A stretch of DNA of 64,000 bases, from the NCBI GenBank assembly GCA_930367215.1, contig OV884058.1:219398208-219462207 (forward strand). Direction: 5' to 3'. Positions 11,094-23,073 of the stretch are shown one piece after another. The DNA is from Pollenia angustigena. Lineage: Eukaryota > Arthropoda > Insecta > Diptera > Polleniidae. Position 1 is the first letter of the stretch. Every line of letters begins with the position of its first letter. Position numbers and translations under genes: made by a program. The notes beneath the pieces were generated by a model that did no database searches, was not told the DNA's origin, and saw nothing but the letters and a program-made list of their open reading frames with translations.

Positions 11094-11731
11094 AAAGGTG
11101 CATGTAGACGACATGTTTTTTACATCTGACTTGTCAACTTTTCAAGTCACATGTAATTGTTCATGTCTGTCAAAATTGCTGTTTTACATAAGGTTTATAA
11201 TATTCGGTCACAAACGTACATGTAATTTGCTTCTGACATTGTCTCTGTTTTTTTTTTGCATTGTTATTGCAGAAACCAAAGTAGTTCTCGGTTTCAAAAT
11301 AGCTTGCTGCCGCCAGGAAAATATTTATTTGCGCCGTAAAATAATTTAGCCATTTTAAAATTGTTTCTTTTATTTTAAAGATAATAATTTAGAATTTTAT
11401 AATTAAACGGTTTTTATGTATATATTTACATAAATTCTATTCAATGGTGAGATGAGCATACATATCTTGGTATTGTAAGATATTAACTTCAGCCGGCTAA
11501 TGATTCCGTCAATAGTTGACGCCGCTGCCAGTTTCTTCCCGGCATAGATTTCTGATGTCAGATGGTTTGTCAGAAGAAAATAGAGCACGCTCTTATTGAA
11601 ATTTTGTCAGATGACTTTGCGTCTGACTTTTACAGAAGCAAAGTAAAAGAGGTAACACACGACATGTATGTGTTTTGCAGTGGGAAATTTGACATGTCAG
11701 ATGACAAAAACATGTCGTCTATATGCTCCTT
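11094..11731. mobile_element. MITE with GACGACATGTTTTT ends (unit 1)
   Basis: The left end, AAGGTGCATGTAGACGACATG, and the right end, reversed AAGGAGCATATAGACGACATG, match over about 45 bases. It is non-coding. In unit 2 the first 13 bases of this terminus are deleted (18124). Confidence 0.65.
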
Positions 11732-12190
11732 AAGGTGTTATGATACTTGCTATTTTTTGTATTGGATTTTTTTAGGATTGACTGAATGAAACAACAAATG
11801 CGAGAAAGAACAAGAAATACAATTTGATAAAATGTAAACAAAATAAACAATACTGCCCACGTTTTTTCCCCACAAAAAACCGTCATAAAAGCTAAAAATC
11901 GCAAAAAAAAAAAGTTAAAAACCGTTTCTTTCGATCAAAAACTAAAAAAATTGGCAACAGTGCTAACAATTAATCTGGAAATGTCAATTTTAAGTTAAAA
12001 AATTTTATATTTTTTTTGACAGTCTTAGATTATTTATCGATAACACATGTATATTTGTTTGACATTTCAAGATTTTTTATGATATAATCATACTCTTTAC
12101 ACTTAGTCAGTTTTCCTATGCAAATATATTTGCACTGTTCTCCAATACAGAAGAAATTCAAAAAATAGCAAGTATCATAACAGCTTAAAC
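11730..12190. mobile_element. MITE with TGTTATGATACTTGC ends (unit 1)
   Basis: The left end, TTAAGGTGTTATGATACTTGC without its last base, and the reversed right end, TTTAAGCTGTTATGATACTTG, continue into CTATTTTTTG and CTGTATTGGA matches. It abuts the end of the preceding MITE, so the two may have inserted into each other or form one composite. Confidence 0.6.
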
Positions 12191-12865
12191 ATTTTGTTAA
12201 AAATTTCATTCAAAACTAAATAAAATTATTTTAAACGTCAGAAACAATTTCATACAAATTGTTGCTGAAGTTCTAGTTGACTTAACTTTAGTTACATTTT
12301 AAAAAAAATTTTAGTTACATTCAAGGCCCATTGAAAAGGTCTGCGCCAGAAGCCTGATGATCATTGTTTTCGTTCTTTTGAACTTTCAAAAGTTGTTTAC
12401 TTTTGCTTTGTATATGTGGTAGTAAGTTTTTGACAGCTCAAAAGAAAAAGTTTTTTGTTTTTGTACAAGTAAGCAGACCTGATAGATCGGCCTTGGTTAC
12501 ATTTTTGTTCTAAAAATGAAAGGAAAATATATGAAATACTTTGGGAAGAAAAAAGATAGAAGAAAAAATGAAATTGTTTTTTTGATTGTGAACGTAGCTT
12601 TAAACAAAAGGTTATAAAGCATATCCAATTTCTTTGTCCTTTTTTTTCTTTTCTAAAAATTGGAAGTCTTCCATTATACCGATTGAATCTCTTTTGGATT
12701 TTTTTAACCATTTTAATATGTTAAATAGTCTTGTAATAGTCTGGTAAAAGATTGTTTTCATTCGTCTCAAAAAAATCATCTGATTCAGTGTGGTAAAAGT
12801 CAGTACTCAACATTCTTAAAAATAATTTATTCCAAAACTCTTTGGTTTCAGTATTTGTACTATAC

Positions 12866-13242
12866 CAAGGCGAATTCATAAAGGTGACATTTTCCAGTCA
12901 TCTGTTTATTGTTTATTTTTTTTGTGTGTATACTGAATGTCAAGCTTTGTTTACATTTTGTGAAAAAATTAATTCAAATTTAAAATTCAATAAAAATTTA
13001 AATAGTTGAAAAAAAAACACTTATTTAAATTATATAAAACAAAAAAAATGAAAAAATATAAACACAAGAAATTAAAGATGCGTAAGGAAAACAAAAAAAA
13101 TTCCTTTTTTATGTTTTCAACAAATATTTTTGACATTCACTCTAACTTTTTACAAAAACAAAATACATAGTATTTTTCAATAAAAATGGATAGCTAGCAT
13201 AACTCTATCTCACGATGCGGTCACCTTTATTAATTCGCCTTG
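12866..13242. mobile_element. CAAGGCGAATT-family MITE (unit 1)
   Basis: A 377-bp copy with CAAGGCGAATTCATAAAGGT and reversed CAAGGCGAATTAATAAAGGT ends. It is flanked by GTACTATAC on both sides (12857-12865 and 13243-13251): a perfect 9-bp match, or an 8-bp TSD plus one base of ambiguity. Confidence 0.85.
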
Positions 13243-13251
13243 GTACTATAC

Positions 13252-13708
13252 TATATATCCGTGGCATTTTGACAAACATCTTAAGCAGAATGTACTAATA
13301 AAGCGCAGCTGTTTGCAGTGATTTTCTTCGTGTGTGACGTTTGGTGTCATTTTTATTGTTTATTTACTTTTTTTAATAAGGCATTTTGATATTTTCCGTC
13401 TCAATTCTAGCACCAAAACGCCTGTTGTTTTTTCTATTGTTTCATTGTTGTAGTACTGAGGTCACTTTGTTAATACATTTTGATCTTAAGTCAAGTTTAA
13501 AAAGTTGAAAAAAATGTTGTTAATCATACGATTGAAAAAGCCTTTTTGTTTGCGTTTTTAAAATTTTGTATTTTTAACGAAATTTTTCTTTAATTTTGGT
13601 TTATTTTATAATTTAATAAAAATTATTTTTTCACCGAGTTGTTTTAAAAACTTTTTTGCTATCTTATCTCGGCTTAAGATGTTTTGTCAAAATGCCACAG
13701 ATATGTAT
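13252..13708. mobile_element. MITE with CTGTGGCATTTTGACAAA ends (unit 1)
   Basis: TATATCCGTGGCATTTTGAC at the left and reversed TACATATCTGTGGCATTTTG at the right, with TIR homology to ACATCTTAAGC (about 36 bp). The same family at 23451-24759 is split by tRNA-like units. Non-coding. Confidence 0.7.
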
Positions 13709-13965
13709 TAAAAAATTGCTACTTGAAGGAAATGTTGCTAATTTATAAAATAGTAAAAGGGTATTTAAAACGTACCGGCTTGTTTTTTTACATAAAAGAA
13801 TAAAAATAATACTAAAAAAAAAATTTCGATTAATCGATTAATCGACATATGTAAATTATTCGAATTATTTGTTAATCGAAAATAAGCAATTTTAAATTAT
13901 TCGAACAGCTAGTCGATCAAAATTAATCGATTAATCGAACAACGGTTAATCGTTTGAATACCCTA

Positions 13966-14449
13966 ATGAAAACTTCCCATTTTCTATGCAAACATTTTAC
14001 GAAAAACCTAATTTTTTATTGCCAAAAATATTATGGTGTAAAAAATCGAACGAAATTTGTTGAACCGTTTTATTATGGGATTTTTCAACAACACACGAAC
14101 ATACAACATATCGTTACATTAAATCCAAAAAGGCGTAAGCGGCAAAAATTCAAAATCGACCTTTTGATTGATTATGACGTAAATGGGTTAATAGCATCAT
14201 AAGCAATCAAAATATCTATTTTGAAATTTTAGTCGAAAACGGTCTTTAGCTGAAATATTAGGTGACGGCATATGCATACATACATAAACTTCTAAGCTTA
14301 AAAAAATTAGAATAACGAAATGTTTAGTTTTCTGTCCAATTTGTTGAATGTGCTTTCATTTGGAAAATAAACCAAGCAGCCAGCATATCGCCCCGTCTGT
14401 CTGTTTTTACATCTAAGAGCATTTTTATACACATACTCTATTTTACACT
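13966..14449. other. Non-coding gap in duplication unit 1
   Basis: AT-rich. The 82-codon ORF starting at 13954 overlaps the hAT-like terminus, is identical in both duplication units and shows no recognisable domain. I do not call it a gene. Confidence 0.4.
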
Positions 14450-15142
14450 AATACACTACACCAATAGGGGTACAGTGGGTATTATACGTTTGTGGTGATG
14501 TGAGTATTTCAAAGAGTATTGTTATTATACCGATCAACTTAAAATAACTTGTTAAAGCGAACTTACGATGTCCGTCCGCCTGATTGGCTGTAAGCTTTCT
14601 GCGGCATCTCAGATGGCAATTTTGGCTATAATTTGGTGAAATTTCGTTCATAAGTTTTAATTGTCATAAGAACGAAGCATATTGAAAATGGTGAGAATCT
14701 TTCGATAACTTCGCATAGCGCACATACAAACTTCATTTCGGAGAAAAGTTTTCGCACACATTAACAGCGTTCTCGGCTTGTCACCAAATAGGGGGCTTTT
14801 TGTAATTTGGTATAAAAATTTTGTGAAAATCCCCATGGGATTTTTTGGAGAAAAAGCCACTTTTTTCGCTGGGGATTTTTGGGGATAATACACATAAAAT
14901 TAAAAAGGCCATTTGTGTAATCGGAAGACCGATCTGGTGCAGAGTTTGGAACAAATTTAAGTCTTTTTTGAACCAAAGTTTGTTTCATACCAAGGCGCTG
15001 TTGATTCGAAAATTTTTCAAGAGATTGCTGAAATAGTTCTAAATATAAATTCTGTACCAACAGTAACGCTTGCTTTGAACAAGTGCTTTTAAAAAATACA
15101 CACTTTAAAAATAACTCAGGTTGCTCAGACAAAATTTATTCC
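14450..15142 (+). repeat. Mini-me-like repeat (unit 1)
   Basis: Contains a GATGTCCGTCCGCCTGATTGG core, then a GCAATTTTGGCTATAATTTG body. Positions 15150-15340 add an extra family phrase (CTTCGCACTGCGTTAAAAG) that recurs at 28825. A diverged copy is at 24790-25470. The 123-codon and 78-codon minus ORFs here are repeat-derived and not supported as genes. Confidence 0.5.
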
Positions 15143-15342
15143 ATTTTCTCAAATGCTAAAGGCCGTGTCAAATACATCTTCCGCTAGCGTGAAGTTTCTG
15201 AATTTGATAGAAAAACGATTTATTGGAATTTAATTTGGCAAAATAAAAAATAAAATAAAAGAAAATTATACTACATGACTGTCAAAGCGCGCAAAAAGAT
15301 GCGACATGCCTAACTTTTTGCTTCGCACTGCGTTAAAAGCAG

Positions 15343-15862
15343 TGTTCGAAAATAAACACTACATTATTTACCATTCGGCTCCCATACCCAGGAACGATAT
15401 CTATTTTTTAATGATTGTGTAAACAAACACAACCCTTAATACCGCTCGTTACTATTTTCAAGAACGAGCCGAACGTTATGTAGTGTTCTGTTCTTCGTTA
15501 AAAAACAGAACAATTGTAGTGATACTGCAGACAATCATTATATTTTAATGTTCTATAGTGTTTCTTGTTTACATTGATAAAGAAATGAACAAACAAAAAA
15601 TTTAGGCAACGACCGCAGCACGATAAACACAACAGAAACGAACGAACATTAATGAGCTGATCCGAACACAATGAAGTTTGTAGTTTAAAAAAAAAAATAC
15701 CTAACGGAATTAAATGCTCTCATCTTTTGTTGAGTTTGATAAGAACATTAATATTTTTGTGTTTTTTAATAGTTCACTACACAAACACTATTAGCGTTTG
15801 TGTTTCCCACAAATCTACCAAACCGAACACTAAGGAGCGATATTAAGTGTTTATTTTCGAAC
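15343..15862. mobile_element. Foldback element, GTTCGAAAATAAACACT ends (unit 1)
   Basis: GTTCGAAAATAAACACTA at 15345 and reversed GTTCGAAAATAAACACTT at 15845-15862. The interior is rich in GAACGAAC and CGTTCTTG-type motifs that can also fold. No TSD was resolved. Confidence 0.55.
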
Positions 15863-16036
15863 TCAGCTTACATGTTCCATAACACTTTGAAAGATAGAAA
15901 TAAAATGAGTCTTATTGCAACTGTCAAAAAATCTAAATTAAAAATAGAGGTTGCATTCACACTAACGCACATGAACACGCTTTTGTTAAAATGCAATTCT
16001 GATCAAATTAAAAGTATGTAGGCCTCACCACTGGCC

Positions 16037-16230
16037 TTATTCTGTAATTCGCTAAAGCTAAATCTCTATCGCTAAAAATCTTTAAAGTTGATTTAGCGAT
16101 TTTTGGCTACGAATGCAGTACTGTAACGTGCATTGCTAAATTTGGCAATGCCATAACAATTTAATTCACCGCAATTTTAGCTTTTATTGTCATCACTAAA
16201 ATTTTTAAATTTTGTGCTCTCTAAGGCATT
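16037..16230. mobile_element. MITE truncated at the duplication junction
   Basis: Left TIR (TGTAATTCGCTAAAGCTAAA, then CTATCGCTAAAA) and body, ending abruptly at 16230. The complete copy with both TIRs is at 23074-23317. Confidence 0.85.
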
Positions 16231-16619
16231 CCATGTGAAAATGTGAAAAAAACGCGAAATTTCATGTTTAAGCGTCGTTAATTTGCCATGATCATGCGAT
16301 TTAACGCCGTTAGACTTTTTTCTGGGGCTACGTAAAGACCCGTAACTACGCGGAAATTTTTAACGTTGGAATATTTTATTAAAACCAACTTTCGTCAAGT
16401 TATCGCCGGGATACCGCCCGAAATGTGCGAAAAAGTCGAAAACCACCTCAAAGAGATCGACTGCGGCAACCAATCTAAAGGCGGTCACTTAAATGACATT
16501 GTATTTCGTACGTTATGGCAACGTCCAAGCATTAAAATGACATAAAAGTTTCATCGAAATCATAGTTTTATGTGTGTTTTATTTGAATTTAATTTTCAAA
16601 CTGAAAAAAGGATATCCTG
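16231..16619 (+). pseudogene. 3' fragment of mariner A created by the duplication
   Basis: Identical layout to 9231-9602, starting mid-transposase and keeping the right TIR (CAGGATATCC reversed, near 16610-16619). The left part is absent because the duplication breakpoint cuts here. Confidence 0.85.
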
Positions 16620-16621
16620 TA

Positions 16622-17558
16622 ATTTGTTAAATGTGAACATTGAGGCTTATGTATTTTTTGCACCTCTCCCGCTCGTCGTTTATGAGCATTATGCATAAAG
16701 ACTTGCATTTACACGCTCACAAGGTGCAATTAACTCAAGAACTAAAGCCTGTTGATCATTCCAAATGTCGTCAATGGTCAGAATGTTGGCAAGAAATGGC
16801 AACAGTGGATGATCAATTTCAAAGAAAATCATCTTCAGTAATGAGGCGCATTTTCCCCTCAGTGGATACTTCAATAAGCAAAATTGCCGCATTTGGGCGA
16901 ATGATAATCTAAGACTGATTGTCGAAAAACCAATGCACCCACAAAGAGTGACTGTTTGGTGCGGTTTATGGGCTGGCGGCATCATCGGGCCGAATTTTTT
17001 CCGAAATGAGGCCGGTCAGGCAGTTACTGTGAATGGTGTTCGCTATCGTGAGATGATAACGAACTTTTTATGGCCCGAACATCAAATGTGGACGATATGT
17101 GGTTTCGAAAGAACGGTGCCACTTGCCACACAGCTAACGAAACAATGGCTCTTTTGCGCGACAAATTCAATGGCCGTGTTATCTCACGTGGTGGGGATGT
17201 CTTTTGGCCGCCAAGATCATATGATTTGACACAGTTGGACTTCTTTCTTTGAGGTTATTTAAAAGAAAAGATGTATGTACATCGATAAGCCAGCAACAAT
17301 TCAAGAGCTGAAGGATGAGATAATTCGGCACATTAACGGCAAAGAACCTAAAATATGTCTCAGCGTCATCGAAAATTTGGACCATCGGATGGAGTCGTGC
17401 CGCCGAGGTCGCGGCGGCCATTTGCCCGATATTTTGTTCCATACATATTTGAACCATAGCAATATTATCTTAATAAAAAGAAATGACAACAATTTCCTAA
17501 ATAATTTGTGTTTTATACAAAATCAACATCGGCCCTTAAAATCTAGCCACCCTTATTT
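16622..17558 (+). pseudogene. 5'-truncated rosa-like mariner (B, unit 2)
   Basis: Second copy of 9605-10540, slightly less decayed in places: VNGVRYREMITNFLWPEHQM is readable at about 17030-17085, and RKNGATCH at about 17110 keeps Cys-His but has Asn where the family has the catalytic Asp. Frameshifts and stops remain, and the N-terminal DNA-binding region is absent. Inactive. Confidence 0.8.
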
Positions 17559-17984
17559 TATAAACTTAATAATTCCCCAAAGGCAAATACAGTCCCAATA
17601 AAGCATTTTCTTGCTCTCTATACAAATTTCTATGTTCTTATTTCTTTTTATTTTATGAAAATTTATTTTGTGAAAACATCACAAATATCCCATATGGTTG
17701 GCTTTAGAGAAAATTTTCTGTGTTTTGAGCGAAAAGTAAATCACTAGATTAAAGATGAGAGATTTTAACTTCACATAATCCATAAATACTAGGGTATTAA
17801 TCGATGTTTTGTATTAATCGATTAATCGTGCAAAAAATTATTCGAGGCAAAAATTTAATCGATTAATAATCGAAAAATGTTATATTATTAGGTTAATCGA
17901 ATAATTTTAATTTTGTCTAGTTTAGAAGTTTGAAAATAAGACCAAGAATTATATTTTTTAACAAAAAAAAAAGTAACAACATTT

Positions 17985-19634
17985 AAGCTACGTTCACAAT
18001 CAAAAAAACATTTTCACTTGGTGTTCATAATAGAGCAACAATTTCTTCTGTAACTACACACATTTTGCTTCAAGAAACCGTTCGCAAATTTTAGCCACAA
18101 CAATATTATGCATTTATTTTTATTTTTGTTAACGACATGTTTTTTACATCTGACTTGTCAACTTTTCAAGTCACATGTAATTGTTCATGTCTGTCAAAAT
18201 TGCTGTTTTACATAAGGTTTATAATATTCGGTCACAAACGTACATGTAATTTGCTTCTGACATTGTCTCTGTTTTTTTTCGCATTGTTATTGCAGAAACC
18301 AAAGTAGTTCTCGGTTTCAAAATAGCTTGCTGCCGCCACGAAAATATTTATTTGCGCCGTAAAATAATTTAGCCATCTTAACATTTTTTCTTTTATTTTA
18401 AAGATACCAATTTAGAATTTTATAATTAAACAGTTTTATGTATATATTTACATAAATTATATTCAATGGTGAGATGAGCATACATATCTTGGTATTGTAA
18501 GATATTAACTTCAGCCGGCTAATGATTCCGTCAATAGTTGTCGCCGCTGCCAGTTTCTTCCCGGCATAGATTTCTGATGTCAGATGGTTTGTCAAAAGAA
18601 AATAGAGCACGCTCTAATTGAAATTTTGTCAGATGACTTTGCGTCTGACTTTTACAGAAGCAAAGTTAAAGAGGTAACACACGACATGTATGTGTTTTGC
18701 AGTGGGAAATTTGACATGTCAGATGACAAAAACATGTCGTCTATATGCTCCTTAAGGTGTTATGATACTTGCTATTTTTTGTATTGGATTTTTTTAGGAT
18801 TGACTGAATGAAACAACAAATGCGAGAAAGAACAAGAAATACAATTTGATAAAATGTAAACAAAATAAACAATACTGCTCACGTTTTTTCCCCACAAAAA
18901 ACCGTCATAAAAGCTAAAAATCGCAAAAAAAAGTTTAAAACCGTTTCTTTCGATCAAAAACTAAAAAAATTGGCAACAGTGCTAACAATTAATCAGGAAA
19001 TGTCAATTTTAAGTTAAAAAATTTTATATTTTTTTTGACAGTCTTAGATTATTTATCGATAACACGTGTATATTTGTTTGACATTTCAAGATTTTTTATG
19101 ATATAATCATACTCTTTACACTTCGTCAGTTTTCCTATGCAAATATATTTGCACTGTTCTCCAATACAGAAGAAATTCAAAAAATAGCAAGTATCATAAC
19201 AGCTTAAACAATTTGTTAAAATTTTCATTCAAAACTAAATAAAATTATTTTAAACGTCAGAAACAATTTCATACAAATTGTTGCTGAAGTTCTAGTTGAC
19301 TCAACTTTAGTTACATTTTAAAAAAAATTTTAATTACATTCAAGGCCCATTGAAAAGGTCTGCGCCAGAAGCCTGATGATCATTGTTTTCGTTCTTTTGA
19401 ACTTTCAAAAGTTGTTTACATACACGTTTTTTCCTTTTGCTTTGTATATGTGGTAGTAAGTTTTTGACAGCTCAAAAGAAAAAGTTTTTTGTTTTTGTAC
19501 AAGTAAGCAGACCTGATAGATCGGCCTTGGTTACATTTTTGTTCTAAAAATGAAAGGAAAATATATGAAATACTTTGGGAAGAAAAAAGATAGAAGAAAA
19601 AATGAAATTGTTTTTTTGATTGTGAACGTAGCTT
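17985..19634. mobile_element. Nested GCTACGTTC foldback plus two MITEs (unit 2)
   Basis: Duplicate of 10973-12602. The inner MITEs lie at about 18125-18753 (left terminus partly deleted) and 18752-19212. A small insertion relative to unit 1 is present near 18035-18062. Confidence 0.6.
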
Positions 19635-19899
19635 TAAACAAAAGGTTATAAAGCATATCCAATTTCTTTGTCCTTTTTTTTCTTTTCTAAAAATTGGAAG
19701 TCTTCCATTATACCGATTGAATCTCTTTTGGATTTTTTTAACCATTTTAATATGTTAAATAGTCTTGTAATAGTCTGGTAAAAGATTGTTTTCATTTGTC
19801 TCAAAAAAATCATCTGATTCAGTGTGGTAAAAGTCAGTACTCAACATTCTTAAAAATAATTTATTCCAAAACTCTTTGGTTTCAGTATTTGTACTATAC

Positions 19900-20276
19900 C
19901 AAGGCGAATTCATAAAGGTGACATTTTCCAGTCATCTGTTTATTGTTTATTTTTTTTGTGTGTATACTGAATGTCAAGCTTTGTTTACATTTTGTGAAAA
20001 AATTAATTCAAATTTAAAATTCAATAAAAATTTAAATAGTTGAAAAAAAAACACTTATTTAAATTATATAAAACAAAAAAAATGAAAAAATATAAACACA
20101 AGAAATTAAAGATGCGTAAGGAAAACAAAAAAAATTCCTTTTTTATGTTTTCAACAAATATTTTTGACATTCACTCTAACTTTTTACAAAAACAAAATAC
20201 ATAGTATTTTTCAATAAAAATGGATAGCTAGCATAACTCTATCTCACGATGCGGTCACCTTTATTAATTCGCCTTG
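19900..20276. mobile_element. CAAGGCGAATT-family MITE (unit 2)
   Basis: Duplicate of 12866-13242 with the same GTACTATAC flanks. It was therefore in place before the segmental duplication. Confidence 0.85.
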
Positions 20277-20286
20277 GTACTATACT

Positions 20287-20742
20287 ATATATCCGTGGCA
20301 TTTTGACAAACATCTTAAGCAGAATGTACTAATAAAGCGCAGCTGTTTGCAGTGATTTTCTTCGTGTGTGACGTTTGGTGTCATTTTTATTGTTTATTTA
20401 CTTTTTTTAATAAGGCATTTTGATATTTTCCGTCTCAATTCTAGCACCAAAACGCCTGTTGTTTTTTCTATTGTTTCATTGTTGTAGTACTGAGGTCACT
20501 TTGTTAATACATTTTGATCTTAAGTCAAGTTTAAAAAGTTGAAAAAAATGTTGTTAATCATACGATTGAAAAAGCCTTTTTGTTTGCGTTTTTAAAATTT
20601 TGTATTTTTAACGAAATTTTTCTTTAATTTTGGTTTATTTTATAATTTAATAAAAATTATTTTTTCACCGAGTTGTTTTAAAAACTTTTTTGCTATCTTA
20701 TCTCGGCTTAAGATGTTTTGTCAAAATGCCACAGATATTTAT
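20287..20742. mobile_element. CTGTGGCATTTTGAC MITE (unit 2)
   Basis: Duplicate of 13252-13708, with a few substitutions at its right end. Confidence 0.7.
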
Positions 20743-21486
20743 TAAAAAATTGTTACTTAAAGGAAATGTTGCGCATTTATAACATAGTAAAAGGATATTT
20801 AAAACGTATCGGCTTGTTTTTTTTTACATAAAAGAATAAAAATAATACTAAAAAAAAAAATTTCGATTAATCGATTAATCGACATATGTAAATTATTCGA
20901 ATTATTTGTTAATCGAAAATAAGCAATTTTAAATTATTCGAACAGTTAGTCGATCAAAATTAATCGATTAATCGAACAACGGTTAATCGTTTGAATACCC
21001 TAATGAAAACTTCCCATTTTCTATGCAAACATTTTACGAAAAACCTAATTTTTTATTGCCAAAAATATTATGGTGTAAAAAATCGAACGAAATTTGTTGA
21101 ACCGTTTTATTATGGGATTTTTCAACAACACACGAACATACAACATATCGTTACATTAAATCCAAAAAGGCGTAAGCGGCAAAAATTCAAAATCGACCTT
21201 TTGATTGATTATGACGTAAATGGGTTAATAGCATCATAAGCAATCAAAATATCTATTTTGAAATTTTAGTCGAAAACGGTCTTTAGCTGAAATATTAGGT
21301 GACGGCATATGCATACATACATAAACTTCTAAGCTTAAAAAAATTAGAATAACGAAATGTTTAGTTTTCTGTCCAATTTGTTGAATGTGCTTTCATTTGG
21401 AAAATAAACCAAGCAGCCAGCATATCGCCCCGTCTGTCTGTTTTTACATCTAAGAGCATTTTTATACACATACTCTATTTTACACT

Positions 21487-22179
21487 AATACACTACACCA
21501 ATAGGGGTACAGTGGGTATTATACGTTTGTGGTGATGTGAGTATTTCAAAGAGTATTGTTATTATACCGATCAACTTAAAATAACTTGTTAAAGCGAACT
21601 TACGATGTCCGTCCGCCTGATTGGCTGTAAGCTTTCTGCGGCATCTCAGATGGCAATTTTGGCTATAATTTGGTGAAATTTCGTTCATAAGTTTTAATTG
21701 TCATAAGAACGAAGCATATTGAAAATGGTGAGAATCTTTCGATAACTTCGCATAGCGCACATACAAACTTCATTTCGGAGAAAAGTTTTCGCACACATTA
21801 ACAGCGTTCTCGGCTTGTCACCAAATAGGGGGCTTTTTGTAATTGGGTATAAAAATTTTGTGAAAATCCCCAGGGGATTTTTTGGAGAAAAAGCCACTTT
21901 TTTCGCTGGGGATTTTTGGGGATAATACACATATAATTAAAAAGGCCATTTGTGTAATCGGAAGACCGATCTGGTCCAGAGTTTGGAACAAATTTAAGTC
22001 TTTTTTGAACCAAAGTTTGTTTCATACCAAGGCGCTGTTGATTCGAAAACTTTTCAAGAGATTGCTGAAATAGTTCTAAATATAAATTCTGTACCAACAG
22101 TAACGCTTGCTTTGAACAAGTGCTTTTAAAAAATACACACTTTAAAAATAACTCAGGTTGCTCAGACAAAATTTATTCC
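21487..22179 (+). repeat. Mini-me-like repeat (unit 2)
   Basis: Duplicate of 14450-15142. Confidence 0.5.
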
Positions 22180-22379
22180 ATTTTCTCAAATGCTAAAGGC
22201 CGTGTCAAATACATCTTCCGCTAGCGTGAAGTTTCTGAATTTGATAGAAAAACGATTTATTGGAATTTAATTTGGCAAAATAAAAAATAAAATAAAAGAA
22301 AATTATACTACATGACTGTCAAAGCGCGCAAAAAGATGCGACATGCCTAACTTTTTGCTTCGCACTGCGTTAAAAGCAG

Positions 22380-22899
22380 TGTTCGAAAATAAACACTACA
22401 TTATTTACCATTCGGCTCCCACACCCAGGAACGATATCTATTTTTTAATGATTGTGTAAACAAACACAACCCTTAATACCGCTCGTTACTATTTTCAAGA
22501 ACGAGCCGAACGTTATGTAGTGTTCTGTTCTTCGTTAAAAAACAGAACAATTGTAGTGATACTGCAGACAATCATTATATTTTAATGTTCTATAGTGTTT
22601 CTTGTTTACATTGATAAAGAAATGAACAAACAAAAAATTTAGGCAACGACCGCAGCACGATAAACACAACAGAAACGAACGAACATTAATGAGCTGATCC
22701 GAACACAATGAAGTTTGTAGTTTAAAAAAAAAAATACCTAACGGAATTAAATGCTCTCATCTTTTGTTGAGTTTGATAAGAACATTAATATTTTTGTGTT
22801 TTTTAATAGTTCACTACACAAACACTATTAGCGTTTGTGTTTCCCACAAATCTACCAAACCGAACACTAAGGAGCGATATTAAGTGTTTATTTTCGAAC
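22380..22899. mobile_element. GTTCGAAAATAAACACT foldback (unit 2)
   Basis: Duplicate of 15343-15862. Confidence 0.55.
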
Positions 22900-23073
22900 T
22901 CAGCTTACATGTTCCATAACACTTTGAAAGATAGAAATAAAATGAGTCTTATTGCAACTGTCAAAAAATCTAAATTAAAAATAGAGGTTGCATTCACACT
23001 AACGCACATGAACACGCTTTTGTTAAAATGCAATTCTGATCAAATTAAAAGTATGTAGGCCTCACCACTGGCC

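Larger units (their letters stand above)
10973..12602. mobile_element. Nested foldback element, GCTACGTTCACAATC ends (unit 1)
   Basis: AAGCTACGTTCACAATC at 10973 is matched in inverted orientation at 12576-12600, with about 26 bp of TIR. The flanks can be read as TTAA on each side, which would fit piggyBac-type insertion, but with a one-base ambiguity. It contains the two MITEs 11094-11731 and 11730-12190. Confidence 0.6.
10770..13965. mobile_element. 3.2-kb hAT-like non-autonomous element (unit 1)
   Basis: The ends are TAGGGTATTAATCGATG and, reversed, TAGGGTATTCAAACG. Both are followed by clusters of the palindromic motif TTAATCGATTAA (10775-10860 and 13828-13955). Candidate TSDs are ATAAATAC (10762-10769) and ATGAAAAC (13966-13973), 6 of 8 matching. 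The TAGGG end, the 8-bp TSD and the subterminal repeats fit hAT. No transposase is seen; the interior is filled with other foldback elements, listed separately. Confidence 0.7.
9231..16230 (+). repeat. 7.0-kb tandem duplication, unit 1
   Basis: A 7000-bp block that recurs directly downstream as 16231-23267 in the same orientation, at about 98-99% identity by eye plus small indels. It contains the mariner A 3' end, mariner B, the 3.2-kb hAT-like element with nested MITEs, a mini-me-like repeat, a foldback element and half of a MITE. Its left boundary is inside the mariner at 8415-9602. Its right boundary cuts a MITE that is complete only in unit 2. Confidence 0.95.
17790..21002. mobile_element. 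hAT-like non-autonomous element (unit 2)
   Basis: Duplicate of 10770-13965, with the same TAGGGTATT ends and TTAATCGATTAA clusters. It carries the same nested elements. Confidence 0.7.

Noticed and set aside
13954..14202. 82-codon ORF repeated at 20991 as a conserved gene
   Set aside because: It is repeated only because of the 7-kb duplication. It starts within a transposon end and has no recognisable domain.
14761..15132. 123-codon minus ORF repeated at 21798
   Set aside because: Lies within a mini-me-like repeat whose other copies (24790) do not keep the frame.
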